Positions 35,375 through 43,929 of a DNA stretch of 64,000 nt are shown here, one piece after another. The DNA is from Egibacteraceae bacterium. GTDB taxonomy: Bacteria; Actinomycetota; Nitriliruptoria; Euzebyales; Egibacteraceae. Each line of letters starts with the position of its first letter. Positions within the stretch are counted from its first letter, which is position 1. The position numbers were made by a program, and so were the translations under genes. The notes beneath the pieces are model-generated. The model made no database searches, was not told the origin of the DNA, and saw only the letters and a list, made by a program, of their open reading frames with translations. The stretch is taken from assembly GCA_030447925.1 (NCBI GenBank), contig JAUJNX010000008.1:41299-105298 (forward strand), written 5' to 3'.

Positions 35375-37060
35375 ATGCGACTGGCCCTGCTGCAGCGCAA
35401 CCCGACGGTCGGCGACCTGGACGGCAACGTCGCGGACCTGCGCGCGGCCTACGCCGGCGCGGTGGCGCGCGGCGCGCGGCTGGTGTGCGCGGGCGAGCTG
35501 GCGATCACCGGGTACCCACCGGAGGACCTGCTGCTGAAGCCCGCCTTCCTGGCGGCCGGCGACCGGGCGCTGGCCGACCTGGCCGGCGCCGTGGGCGAGG
35601 TCCCGCTGGTGGTCGGCTTCGTCGAGCGCCTGGACGCGGTGGACCCCGAGGACTGGCGGCCGGTGGCCAGCGAGGCCGCCGAGCACCCCGCCATCGCCGA
35701 CGCCGCGGCGGTCCTGCGCGCCGGCCGCGTGGAGGCGGTCTACCGCAAGCACCGGCTGCCCAACTACGGGGTGTTCGACGAGGCCCGCTACTTCCACGCG
35801 GGCACCCGGGTGCTGCTGGTCGACGTCGACGGGGTGCAGGTCGGCGTGACGATCTGTGAGGACATGTGGGGTCCCGGCGGTCCCCTCGCGGAGAGCGCGC
35901 GGCGGGGCGCGCAGCTCCTGCTCAACCTCAGCGCCAGCCCCTACCGCCAGGGGGTGCGCGCGCTGCGCGAGCGCTGGGCGTCCCACCACGCCCGCCAGGG
36001 CCACGTCTGGGTCGCCTACGCCGCGATCCTCGGCGGCCAGGACGAGGTCGTCTTCGACGGCGACTCGTTCGTGATGAGCCCGTTCGGCGCCGTGGTCGCC
36101 CGCGGCGCGCAGTACGCGCCCGACACCGTCCTGGTCGACCTGCCCATCGGCGTGCCGGGCGAGCCGCTCCCCCAGGCGTTCCCGCCGCGCCTGGACCCCG
36201 TCGCCGAGGTGCACGGCGCCCTGGTCCTGGGCCTGCGCGACTACGTGCGCAAGAACCGCTTCGACCGCGTCCTGCTCGGCATCTCCGGGGGGATCGACTC
36301 GGCGCTCGTGGCGTCGCTGGCGGTCGACGCGCTGGGCGCCGACGCCGTCACCGGCGTCGCCATGCCCTCCCCGTACTCCTCCGCCGGCTCTCTCATCGAC
36401 GCGAAGGCCCTGGCCGCCGACCTCGGCATCACCTACCTGGAGCTGCCCGTCAACCCCGCGATGGAGGCGTTCACCCAGATCCTGTCCGACCCGTTCGCGG
36501 GCACCGCCGCCGGGATCGCGGAGGAGAACATCCAGTCGCGGATCCGCGGGACGCTGCTGATGGCGCTGTCCAACAAGTTCGGGCACCTGGTCCTGGCCAC
36601 CGGCAACAAGAGCGAGTACGCCGTCGGCTACTCGACCCTGTACGGCGACATGGCGGGCGGGTTCGCGGTGATCAAGGACGTCCCCAAGACCCTGGTGTGG
36701 GAGCTGGCGCGCTGGCGCAACGCCCAGGGCGACGGCGAGCGCATCCCGCCCGCGATCATCGCCAAGCCCCCGTCGGCGGAGCTGCGGCCCGGCCAGCTCG
36801 ACACCGACGCACTGCCACCCTACGAGGTCCTGGACCCGATCATCGAGGCCGCCGTCGAGGAGGACCGCTCGATCGCCGACGTCGCGGCCGAGGGCTACGA
36901 CCCCGCCGTGGTCCGCGAGGTCTTCCGGCTCGTCGACCGCGCCGAGTACAAGCGCCGCCAGGCCGCCCCGGGGATCAAGGTGACGTCGCGCGCGTTCGGG
37001 CGCGACCGGCGCCTGCCGATCACCCAGGCCTGGTCCGGGGACACCGGCGCCGCCCGCTGA
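35375..37060 (+). CDS. nadE: Glutamine-dependent NAD+ synthase
   Basis: A 561-residue two-domain enzyme making NAD+ from deamido-NAD+ with glutamine as nitrogen donor. The N-terminal nitrilase-type glutaminase has Glu in GELAITGYPPEDLLLKP (about residue 40), Lys in YRKHRLPNYGVFDE (about 126) and Cys in VGVTICEDMWGPGG (about 160). The C-terminal synthetase has the PP-loop LLGISGGIDSALVASLAVDA (about 301-320) and ATGNKSEYAVGYSTLYGD. It ends 15 bp before a histidine kinase. The supply of glutamine links it loosely to the adjacent synthetase genes. Confidence 0.96.
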   Translation: MRLALLQRNPTVGDLDGNVADLRAAYAGAVARGARLVCAGELAITGYPPEDLLLKPAFLAAGDRALADLAGAVGEVPLVVGFVERLDAVDPEDWRPVASEAAEHPAIADAAAVLRAGRVEAVYRKHRLPNYGVFDEARYFHAGTRVLLVDVDGVQVGVTICEDMWGPGGPLAESARRGAQLLLNLSASPYRQGVRALRERWASHHARQGHVWVAYAAILGGQDEVVFDGDSFVMSPFGAVVARGAQYAPDTVLVDLPIGVPGEPLPQAFPPRLDPVAEVHGALVLGLRDYVRKNRFDRVLLGISGGIDSALVASLAVDALGADAVTGVAMPSPYSSAGSLIDAKALAADLGITYLELPVNPAMEAFTQILSDPFAGTAAGIAEENIQSRIRGTLLMALSNKFGHLVLATGNKSEYAVGYSTLYGDMAGGFAVIKDVPKTLVWELARWRNAQGDGERIPPAIIAKPPSAELRPGQLDTDALPPYEVLDPIIEAAVEEDRSIADVAAEGYDPAVVREVFRLVDRAEYKRRQAAPGIKVTSRAFGRDRRLPITQAWSGDTGAAR

Positions 37061-37063
37061 CCG

Positions 37064-37069
37064 TACCCT
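37064..37069 (+). promoter_or_regulatory. Candidate leaderless -10 element (TACCCT) for the NarL-type kinase
   Basis: TACCCT ends 6 bp before the kinase ATG at 37076, the geometry of a leaderless transcript. No ribosome-binding site is visible. Confidence 0.35.
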
Positions 37070-37075
37070 GCGCCC

Positions 37076-38809
37076 ATGAGGTGGAGGGCGCGTGCCGGCC
37101 CGGCGCTGACCGTCGCCGCCGGCCTGGCGGTGCTGGTCGTCGGCGTGCCGGCCCTGCGCGAGGTCCAGCCGCTCGACCGCGCGCTCGCCCTGGGCGTCGG
37201 CCTGTCGTTCCAGCTCGCGGGGGCGTGGGCGTGGTGGCGGCGCCCCGCGGACCGCACCGGCCCGCTGCTGGCCCTGGCGGGCGTCCTGTGGTCGGTGTCG
37301 CTGCTGGCCGAGGGCACCGACCCGGTGCTGTGGACCGTGGGCGAGGTCCTGGGCGCCGCCCACGCGGGGGTCCTCGCGCACCTGCTGCTGGGGTACCCGG
37401 GCGGCCGGCTCACGACGCCGACCGCCCGGGCGCTCACCGCCGCCGCCTACGTCGACGCCGTGGTCGTCCAGGCCGCGCTGCTCACCGTTCGGCAGGCGGC
37501 CTGCGGCTGCCCCCGCAACCTGCTGCTGCGCTGGCCGGATGCGGGTCTGGCGCAGGCGCTGGGCACGGCGCAGGTGTGGGTGGGCGTCGCGCTGTGCCTG
37601 GCCGTCGTCGCGGTGCTCGCGCGCCGCTGGCACCGGGCGCCCGTGCCCTCCCGCCGCGCGGCGACGCCGCTGGTCGTGGCCGGCGGCGCCGGCGTGCTGG
37701 TGTTCGCCCTCGCCATCGTGCTGGAGCTGACGCCCGGCGCGGGCAGCGTGGCGGGCGACCGCCTCTACTTCCTGGGCCTCGGCGCCGTGCCCGCCGGCTT
37801 CCTCGGCGGGCTGCTGCGCACCCGGCTGGGCCACGCCGCGGTCGCCGGCCTGGTCGTGGAGCTGGGGGCGGCGCCGCCGCCCGCGGCCCTGCGCGACGCC
37901 CTGGCCCGCGGCCTCGGCGACCCCCAGCTCGCGCTCGCCTACTGGGTGCCCGACCAGGAGCGCTACGTGGACCTCGACGGGCGGCCCGTCCCGCTGCCCG
38001 GGCCTGGGGAGCGGCGCGCGGCGACGACCGTGGCCCGCGACGGGCGCCCGATCGCGGCGCTGGTGCACGACGCCGGCCTGCGCGACGACCCCGGGCTGCT
38101 CGACGCGGTGACCGCGGCCGCGGCCCTGGCCCTGGAGAACGCGCGCCTCCAGGCCGAGCTGCGCGCCCGGGTCGCCGAGCTGGCCGCCTCGCGCACGCGC
38201 CTGGTGGAGGCGGCGGAGTCCGAGCGCCGGCGCATCGAGCGCAACCTGCACGACGGCACCCAGGCGCGCCTGACCTCGGTGTCGATGGCGCTGGGCCTGG
38301 CCGCGTCGCGCCTGGCGGAGGACCCCGCGCGGGCCCGCGACCTGCTGGAGGAGGCGCGCGCCGGGCTGGCCACCGCCGTCGCGGAGCTGCGCGGGCTCAG
38401 CCAGGGGATCCACCCCGCCGTGCTGACCGAGCGCGGGCTGGCCGTGGCCCTGCGCGAGCTCGCCTACGCCGCGCCCGTCCCCGTGGAGCTGGATGTCGGA
38501 CTGGCCACGCGCGCGCCCGAGCCGGTCGAGGCGGCCGCCTACTTCGTCGTCGCCGAGGCGCTCGCCAACGTCGCCAAGCACGCGGGCGCGACGGTCGCCC
38601 GGGTCCGGGTGCGGACCGGCGAGGGGTCCCTGGAGGTCGTGGTCGCCGACGACGGGCGCGGCGGCGCGGACCCGTCCGGCGGATCGGGCCTGGCGGGCCT
38701 GGCCGACCGCGTGGCGGCCCTCGGCGGCACCCTGACCGTGCGCAGCCCCGCGGGCGCGGGCACCACGCTGCGCGCCGTCCTGCCCACCGGCGCGGCGGCG
38801 GGACCGTGA
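37076..38809 (+). CDS. Sensor histidine kinase, HisKA_3 (NarL/DegS type)
   Basis: A 577-residue kinase with about six membrane helices (residues 10-240, for example VAAGLAVLVVGVPAL and VGVALCLAVVAVLARRW), a GAF-like linker, and the HisKA_3 domain with ESERRRIERNLHDGTQARL (phosphorylated His at about 392). The HATPase domain has VVAEALANVAKHAGA, ADDGRGGADPSGGSGLAGL and ends in GAGTTLRAVLP. The signal is unknown. Its TGA overlaps the GTG of the response regulator by 4 bp (GTGA), so the pair is translationally coupled. Its own start is probably leaderless. Confidence 0.92.
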   Translation: MRWRARAGPALTVAAGLAVLVVGVPALREVQPLDRALALGVGLSFQLAGAWAWWRRPADRTGPLLALAGVLWSVSLLAEGTDPVLWTVGEVLGAAHAGVLAHLLLGYPGGRLTTPTARALTAAAYVDAVVVQAALLTVRQAACGCPRNLLLRWPDAGLAQALGTAQVWVGVALCLAVVAVLARRWHRAPVPSRRAATPLVVAGGAGVLVFALAIVLELTPGAGSVAGDRLYFLGLGAVPAGFLGGLLRTRLGHAAVAGLVVELGAAPPPAALRDALARGLGDPQLALAYWVPDQERYVDLDGRPVPLPGPGERRAATTVARDGRPIAALVHDAGLRDDPGLLDAVTAAAALALENARLQAELRARVAELAASRTRLVEAAESERRRIERNLHDGTQARLTSVSMALGLAASRLAEDPARARDLLEEARAGLATAVAELRGLSQGIHPAVLTERGLAVALRELAYAAPVPVELDVGLATRAPEPVEAAAYFVVAEALANVAKHAGATVARVRVRTGEGSLEVVVADDGRGGADPSGGSGLAGLADRVAALGGTLTVRSPAGAGTTLRAVLPTGAAAGP

Positions 38810-39465
38810 GGGTCGTCGTCGCCGACGACTCGGTCCTGCTGCGCGAGGGCGTCGCCCGCCTGCTGGCCGAGACCGGCTTCGAGGTCGTCGGCACCGCCGG
38901 CGACGCGGCGGGCCTGCTCGCGGCGGTCGCGGGCAGCCTGCCCGACGTCGCCGTCGTCGACATCCGCATGCCCCCGACCCACACCGACGAGGGCCTGCGC
39001 GCGGCCCGCGCGATCCGCGCGCGCCACCCCGGCGTCGGCGTCCTGGTGCTGTCCCAGCACGTGCGCGCCAGCTACGCGCTGGAGCTGCTGGAGGGCGGCG
39101 CGGACGGCGTGGGCTACCTGCTCAAGGACCGGGTGGCGGACCTGGAGGAGTTCGCCGCGGCGGTGCGGCGCGTCGGCGCGGGCGGGTCCGCGCTGGACCC
39201 GTCGGTCGTGGCCCAGCTCGTCGACCGGCGGCGGGCCGGGGCGGACCCCCTGGACGCCCTGTCGGCGCGCGAGCGCGAGGTGCTCGCCCTCATGGCCGAG
39301 GGCCGGTCCAACCAGGCGATCGCCGCGCGGCTCGTGGTCACCGAGCGCACCGTGGAGAAGCACTCGGCGGCGATCTTCGCCAAGCTCGGGATCGCCGCCA
39401 CGGCCGGCGACCACCGCCGCGTCCTGGCGGTGCTGGTGTGGCTGGCCACACCCCGGGTCTCGTAG
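38806..39465 (+). CDS. Response regulator, NarL/LuxR type
   Basis: A 219-residue regulator: receiver VRVVVADDSVLLREGVARLL with Asp in DVAVVDIRMPP (about residue 53) and Lys in VGYLLKDRVADLEE, then the LuxR helix-turn-helix LSAREREVLALMAEGRSNQA and VVTERTVEKHSAAIFAKLG. It is the partner of the coupled HisKA_3 kinase. Targets are unknown; the membrane protein immediately downstream is a candidate because it follows within 71 bp on the same strand. Confidence 0.93.
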   Translation: MRVVVADDSVLLREGVARLLAETGFEVVGTAGDAAGLLAAVAGSLPDVAVVDIRMPPTHTDEGLRAARAIRARHPGVGVLVLSQHVRASYALELLEGGADGVGYLLKDRVADLEEFAAAVRRVGAGGSALDPSVVAQLVDRRRAGADPLDALSAREREVLALMAEGRSNQAIAARLVVTERTVEKHSAAIFAKLGIAATAGDHRRVLAVLVWLATPRVS

Positions 39466-39535
39466 CAGCACGCTTCCGCGCGCCCGGCCCGCGGCCGATG
39501 CTCCTCCCGACCGCGCCGACCTGCCAGGAGCACCG

Positions 39536-40621
39536 ATGTCCGTCGCCGCACCGCCACGCCCGCCGACCCGCAGCCGCGGCGCCCGGCCGCGCCTGTCACC
39601 CCGCGAGGACGGCGTCACGCTCGTCCTGTCGCTGTGGCTCATCATCGGGCTGTTCGTCGACGGCTGGGCACACAACAACCTCACCGAGCTGGAGACCTTC
39701 TTCACCCCGTGGCACGCGCTGTTCTACTCGGGCTTCACCGCGTGCGCGGCGTGGTTCGCCTGGCTGGTGATCCGCGGGCAGGACCGCGGGCTGCGGGGCC
39801 TGACGGGCGTCCCGGTCGGCTACGGGCTGGGCCTGGCCGGCCTGGCCGTCTTCGCCGTCGGGGGTGCCGGGGACTTCACCTGGCACGCGGTGTTCGGCAT
39901 CGAGCAGGACCTCGACGCGCTGTTCAGCCCCACCCACCTGCTGCTGATGCTGGGCATGGCGCTGATCGTCACCAGCCCGCTGCGGGCGGCCTGGCACGCG
40001 CCCGACGACGGCGACGCGGCGCGGCTGACCCGCTTCCTGCCCGCCCTGCTGTCCACGACGCTGCTCGCCGCGCTGGTCGCCTTCTTCTTCATGTACCTGT
40101 CGGCCTTCACCGACCTGTCCCCCACCGTCGGGGCGGAGGAGGCGCAGCGCGAGGGACTGGACGTCTACTGGTTCCAGCTGTCGGGCATCGCCAGCGCGCT
40201 GGTCACCAACCTCGTCCTGGTCGTGCCGGTGCTCCACCTGCTGCGCCGCTGGCACCTGCCCTTCGCCAGCGTCACGGTCCTGTTCACCGTGGTCGCCGTC
40301 CTGACCAACGCGATCAACGGCTTCGACTCGGTGGTCACCGTCATCCCCGCGGTCGCCGCCGGGCTGGTGGGCGACGTGCTGATCGCCCGGCTGCGCCCCT
40401 CCCCCGCCCGCCCGGTCGCCTACCGCACCCTCGGGGCGCTGCTCCCGCTGGCCCTGTGGTCGGGCTACTACGCCACGCTGGGCGTGACCGCCGGCATCGG
40501 CTGGTCGCTGGAGATGTGGACCGGGATGATCGTCTACAACGCCTTCGCCGGGCTGCTCGTCGCCCAGCTGTTCCTCCCGCTGCCCGCTGTCGACCGTTCG
40601 GCCACGGCACCTGTCCCCTGA
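39536..40621 (+). CDS. Polytopic membrane protein of unknown function
   Basis: A 361-residue protein with about nine hydrophobic helices, among them LSLWLIIGLFVDGWA, LGLAGLAVFAVGGAG and LLAALVAFFFMYLSA. Histidines sit at helix edges (DGWAHNN, TPWHALFYSGF, DFTWHAVFG, SPTHLLLMLGM), suggesting metal or haem ligands within the membrane, but I recognise no family and this is only pattern. ATG 39536 is preceded by AGGAGC. It follows the two-component system in the same direction. An inverted repeat after its stop may be its terminator. Confidence 0.8.
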   Translation: MSVAAPPRPPTRSRGARPRLSPREDGVTLVLSLWLIIGLFVDGWAHNNLTELETFFTPWHALFYSGFTACAAWFAWLVIRGQDRGLRGLTGVPVGYGLGLAGLAVFAVGGAGDFTWHAVFGIEQDLDALFSPTHLLLMLGMALIVTSPLRAAWHAPDDGDAARLTRFLPALLSTTLLAALVAFFFMYLSAFTDLSPTVGAEEAQREGLDVYWFQLSGIASALVTNLVLVVPVLHLLRRWHLPFASVTVLFTVVAVLTNAINGFDSVVTVIPAVAAGLVGDVLIARLRPSPARPVAYRTLGALLPLALWSGYYATLGVTAGIGWSLEMWTGMIVYNAFAGLLVAQLFLPLPAVDRSATAPVP

Positions 40622-40629
40622 AGGTGGGG

Positions 40630-40670
40630 GTCAGGGGGTCCCCGGCGTGGAACAATGACGCCCCCCTGAC
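40630..40670 (+). terminator. Inverted repeat after the membrane protein gene
   Basis: GTCAGGGGG (40630-40638) pairs perfectly with CCCCCTGAC (40662-40670) across a 23-nt loop, 9 bp after the stop at 40621. The loop is long for a classical terminator, so an operator or attenuator is also possible. Confidence 0.35.
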
Positions 40671-40708
40671 AACTGGTCCGGGGGAAGGCGCAGCGCGGCG
40701 GGGGTGCG

Positions 40709-41359
40709 GTGGCGCAGGCCGGGGAAGACGAGACCCTCTCCGATTCCCGTGCACGAGCGGTGGCGGGGTACTGGTACGACGAGCGCAATCCGGCGAGCCC
40801 GCTGTCCCTGCTCGCCCGCGACGGGCGCATCACCGCCACCGCGGCGGACGCGCTGGCCGCCGACGTGCGCTCGCTGGAGGCCGCCGCGGGTGGTCAGCCG
40901 TCGGTGGCCCAGCTGCAGCTGCGCCAGCTGCTGGTCTACGTGCAGGCCCACGGGCCGCGCGGGCCGGTGCCGGAGTGGACCGACCTCCAGGAGGTCCACA
41001 CCCCGGTCCCCGCGTCGCGGTCGCCCTACCCCGGCCGGGATGGCGGCCTGCGCCGTGAGCCGCCCCCCGCCCGCCACGAGGTCGACCCCCGCCCGGCCCA
41101 GCCGTTCGACCAGCCCGAGCGGCGGGCGCCGTTCGACCCGCGCCCCGCGCGCGAGCCGTTCCCCACGCGCCGCGAGGCGCTCGCCGACACGCTGCGCCGC
41201 CGCCGGCCCGACGAGGACTGGTTCCCCGCCGCACCCCCCGGGCCGCCCCCCGCGCCGACGCCCTCGCGGGCGCCCGAACCCCCCGCCCATGAGGGCGGCG
41301 GCTCCGCCCTGGACCTGGACCTCGACCTGCCCCCGCCCCCCTGGGACCGCCGCCGCTGA
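40709..41359 (+). CDS. Hypothetical protein with Pro-rich low-complexity C-terminus
   Basis: A 216-residue soluble protein I do not recognise. Residues 1-90 look folded and helical (ARAVAGYWYDERNPASPLSL; SVAQLQLRQLLVYVQAHG). Residues 95-216 are rich in Pro, Arg and Asp with scattered aromatic residues and end in an acidic DLDLDLDLPPPPW stretch, probably disordered. The GTG start at 40709 is provisional; no clear ribosome-binding site separates it from nearby GTGs. No neighbour suggests a role. Confidence 0.6.
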   Translation: MAQAGEDETLSDSRARAVAGYWYDERNPASPLSLLARDGRITATAADALAADVRSLEAAAGGQPSVAQLQLRQLLVYVQAHGPRGPVPEWTDLQEVHTPVPASRSPYPGRDGGLRREPPPARHEVDPRPAQPFDQPERRAPFDPRPAREPFPTRREALADTLRRRRPDEDWFPAAPPGPPPAPTPSRAPEPPAHEGGGSALDLDLDLPPPPWDRRR

Positions 41360-41374
41360 CGCACCGGCGCCGGC

Positions 41375-41815
41375 TCACCCGCCGTCGGCGCGCTCCAGCA
41401 GGATGGTGATCGGGCCGTCGAGGTCGGCGCGGATGTCCATGTGCGCGCCGAACACCCCGCGCCCGACCGGCACGGTCAGCGCGTCGCAGTAGGCCGCGTA
41501 GAGGCGGTCGGCGACCTCCGGTGCGGCCGCCTGGACGAACGACGGGCGCCGTCCCCGGCGCGTGTCGGCGTACAGGGTGAACTGGCTGACGGCCAGCACG
41601 CCGCCGCCGATCTCCTCCACCGACCGGTTCATGCGCCCCTCGTCGTCGGGGAACACGCGCAGCGCCTCGGTCTTGGCGGCCAGCCAGCGCGCGTCGTGGG
41701 CCGTCGAGGCGTGCCCGACCCCGACCAGCGCGTAGAAGCCGGGGCCGGTGTGCCCCACCACCTCGCCGTCGACGCGCACCTCCGCGGCGGCGACGCGCTG
41801 CAGGACGACGCGCAC
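41375..41815 (-). CDS. dtd: D-aminoacyl-tRNA deacylase
   Basis: A 146-residue homodimeric proofreading enzyme that frees D-amino acids from mischarged tRNA. VRVVLQRVAAAEVRVDGEVV opens the protein, GGGVLAVSQFTLYADTRRGR (about residues 70-89) is the SQxT motif and RADLDGPITILLE (about 131) is the Gly-cis-Pro loop. GTG 41815 begins 2 bp after the stop of the BtuF-like gene. It is the last gene of a compact minus-strand run starting at ftsH. Confidence 0.93.
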   Translation of the reverse strand: MRVVLQRVAAAEVRVDGEVVGHTGPGFYALVGVGHASTAHDARWLAAKTEALRVFPDDEGRMNRSVEEIGGGVLAVSQFTLYADTRRGRRPSFVQAAAPEVADRLYAAYCDALTVPVGRGVFGAHMDIRADLDGPITILLERADGG

Positions 41816-41817
41816 CG

Positions 41818-42678
41818 CTAGCGGCTCGCCGCCGCCGCGGGGTCCGGCGCCAGGCGCGCCGGCGGCGCGGCGAGGACGGGCGGCGCGGCCGGGCCGGTGG
41901 CGGCGATCCGCCGACCCCGGGCCGACGCGGCCAGCGCGGCAAAGGCGGTCAATGCCCGGGCGGTGCCCACGCCGTGCCAGGTGAGCAGCCGGCCGTCGAC
42001 AAAGGCGTGCGGCACGTCGCCGGTCAGCCGGCGGACGGCGGGGAGGTCCGCGGCGGAGAAGGCGTACGGCTCGCTGGGCAGCAGGACCAGGTCGAGCCCG
42101 TCCAGCCGCGCGTCGCCCGGCGCCAGCCGCGGGTAGCGGTCGCCGTCGGCGCCGTCCAGCGCCGGCGCCAGCCCGCAGGCGGCGAGCAGGTCCGCCGCGA
42201 ACGTCCCCGCCGCGGCCGCCATCCACGGCTTGCGCCAGATCAGGGTCAGGGTCCGCAGCGGCGCCCCCGCCGCCGCGCGCGCGGCGCGCAGCGCCGACTC
42301 GACCGCGGCGGCGTGTACGCCGGCGGCGGCCGCGACCTCCCCGCCGCCCGCGCCCCGGCCGCCGTCCAGCAGGGCGCCCAGCTCGCGCAGCATCGGCGCC
42401 ACGTCGGCGACCCTGCGGGGGAAGGTCTCGTGGACGGCCAGGCCCGCGGCGCGCAGGGCGGCGAGGTCCTCCGCCCGGTTCTCCTCGGTGTTGGCCAGGA
42501 CGAGGTCCGGCGCCAGCGCGACGACCGCCGCGACGTCGGGGTTCTTGGTCCCGCCGATGCGCGCGGCGCCGTCCGGCGCGCCGATCTCGCACCAGCGCGT
42601 GACGCCCACCAGGGCGTCGGCGCGGCCGAGCGCGGCGACGGCCTCGGTGAGGCTGGGCACCAGCGAGACGATCCTCAC
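41818..42678 (-). CDS. Helical-backbone metal receptor (BtuF/FecB-like) without signal peptide
   Basis: A 286-residue periplasmic-binding fold: VRIVSLVPSLTEAVAALGRA, then GVTRWCEIGAPD, IGGTKNPDVAAVVALAPDLV and DLVLLPSEPYAFS are typical of BtuF/cobalamin-type receptors. The start GTG 42678 lies at the first strand of the fold and overlaps the stop of the adenosyltransferase gene (GTGA), so there is no room for a signal peptide or lipobox. It is therefore predicted cytoplasmic. The adjacent cobalamin adenosyltransferase suggests corrinoid binding. No permease or ATPase gene is nearby. Confidence 0.85.
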   Translation of the reverse strand: MRIVSLVPSLTEAVAALGRADALVGVTRWCEIGAPDGAARIGGTKNPDVAAVVALAPDLVLANTEENRAEDLAALRAAGLAVHETFPRRVADVAPMLRELGALLDGGRGAGGGEVAAAAGVHAAAVESALRAARAAAGAPLRTLTLIWRKPWMAAAAGTFAADLLAACGLAPALDGADGDRYPRLAPGDARLDGLDLVLLPSEPYAFSAADLPAVRRLTGDVPHAFVDGRLLTWHGVGTARALTAFAALAASARGRRIAATGPAAPPVLAAPPARLAPDPAAAASR

Positions 42679-43229
42679 CGCGGGCGGGTGGGGACGTACT
42701 GGCCGTGCTCGACGGCCCGCGCGAGCACGAACAGGTGGTCGGAGAGGCGGTTGAGCCACACCAGGACCGTCGGCTCGGGCAGCAGGCCCTCGCGCTCCAT
42801 GCGCACGACGGCGCGCTCTGCGCGGCGCACGATCGTGCGGGCGAGGTCGATCGCGGCGCCGGGCGTCCGCTGGCCCGGCACGACGAACTCCTGAGGCAGC
42901 GGGTAGCGCCGGGTCAGCGCGTCGATGCGGGCCTCGAGGGCGTCGACCATCGCCGGGGTGACCCGCGACACGCCGTCGGTGAGCTGGGGCCAGTGGTCGG
43001 CGTGGGTGGCGAGCTGCGCCCCGGCGACGAACAGCTCGCGCTGGACCTCCAGCACCGCGGCGCGCCACTCGGGCTCGTCGGGGTCCAGCGACGCGCGCGC
43101 CAGACCGAGCGCCGACACCGCCTCGTCGATCGTCCCGTACGCCTCGGTGCGCAGGTCGTCCTTGTCGACGCGGCCGCCGTACAGCAGCCCCGTCGTGCCG
43201 TCGTCCCCGCGCCGCGTGTAGACCTTCAC
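42675..43229 (-). CDS. Cob(I)yrinic acid a,c-diamide adenosyltransferase, PduO type
   Basis: A 184-residue trimeric ATP:corrinoid adenosyltransferase that forms the cobalt-carbon bond of adenosylcobalamin. VYTRRGDDGTTGLLYGGRV (about residues 3-21) is the ATP site, RTIVRRAERAVV (about 132) and LVWLNRLSDHLFVLAR (about 155) are the conserved C-terminal helices. It begins 7 bp after the stop of npdG and overlaps the BtuF-like gene by 4 bp. Confidence 0.93.
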   Translation of the reverse strand: MKVYTRRGDDGTTGLLYGGRVDKDDLRTEAYGTIDEAVSALGLARASLDPDEPEWRAAVLEVQRELFVAGAQLATHADHWPQLTDGVSRVTPAMVDALEARIDALTRRYPLPQEFVVPGQRTPGAAIDLARTIVRRAERAVVRMEREGLLPEPTVLVWLNRLSDHLFVLARAVEHGQYVPTRPR

Positions 43230-43236
43230 GACCGGC

Positions 43237-43929
43237 TCAGGCGCCGGTGGGCTGGTCGGGGCGGGCGCGGTCCGGGTCGATGCCGGTGAACGCGATCCCG
43301 GCGCTGGTCCCGTGCAGCTTGTTGACCGAGATGATCATCGCGGTCAGGGCCTCCAGGGTGTGGCTGTGGCGCAGCGAACCCGCGTGGACGCCGCGCAGGC
43401 CGACCGCGTCGGCCAGGTCCACCACCCGCTGGCGGTCGTGGGCGTCGTCCCCGACGACGGGGACGTCGCCCTCCAGGGTCCGGGACAGGTCCTCCAGCTT
43501 CGGGGCGGACACGGTGTGGAACGCCCCCACGACCCGCGCACCCGGCGCGAGCTGGCGCGCCTCCTCCGCCGACGACCCCTCGGCCACCGGCAGGGCGTGC
43601 GGCCCGCCGTCGAAGCCCAGGGCGTTCACGCACGACACCACGAGCTTGCCGTCCAGGTCGTGGGCCACCTGCTCGAGCACCGTGCGCTGGCCCTCGAACG
43701 GCATGGTCAGGAACACGATGTCGGCCTGGGCGGCGACCTCGCCATTGGTCCCGCCGCGGACCTCCCCGGCGCCCTCCCCCGCCGCCGCGCGGACCTCGTC
43801 GGCCAGCGCCTGGGCCTTGCCGGCCTCACGCGAGCCCAGCACGACGTCGTGGCCCGCCGCGGCCAGTCGCAGGGCCAGGCCGCGGCCCAGGGGCCCCGTC
43901 CCGCCGAGGAACCCGATCGTCTCGCTCAT
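43237..43929 (-). CDS. npdG: NADPH-dependent F420 reductase
   Basis: A 230-residue enzyme moving hydride between F420 and NADP. ETIGFLGGTGPLGRGLALRL (about residues 3-22) is the NADP fold, DVVLGSREAGKAQALA the 2'-phosphate-binding SR motif, and IVFLTMPFEGQ, VVSCVNALGFDG and FHTVSAPKLEDL are family blocks. It shows that the organism makes the deazaflavin F420. The start follows the ftsH stop with zero spacing. Confidence 0.92.
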   Translation of the reverse strand: MSETIGFLGGTGPLGRGLALRLAAAGHDVVLGSREAGKAQALADEVRAAAGEGAGEVRGGTNGEVAAQADIVFLTMPFEGQRTVLEQVAHDLDGKLVVSCVNALGFDGGPHALPVAEGSSAEEARQLAPGARVVGAFHTVSAPKLEDLSRTLEGDVPVVGDDAHDRQRVVDLADAVGLRGVHAGSLRHSHTLEALTAMIISVNKLHGTSAGIAFTGIDPDRARPDQPTGA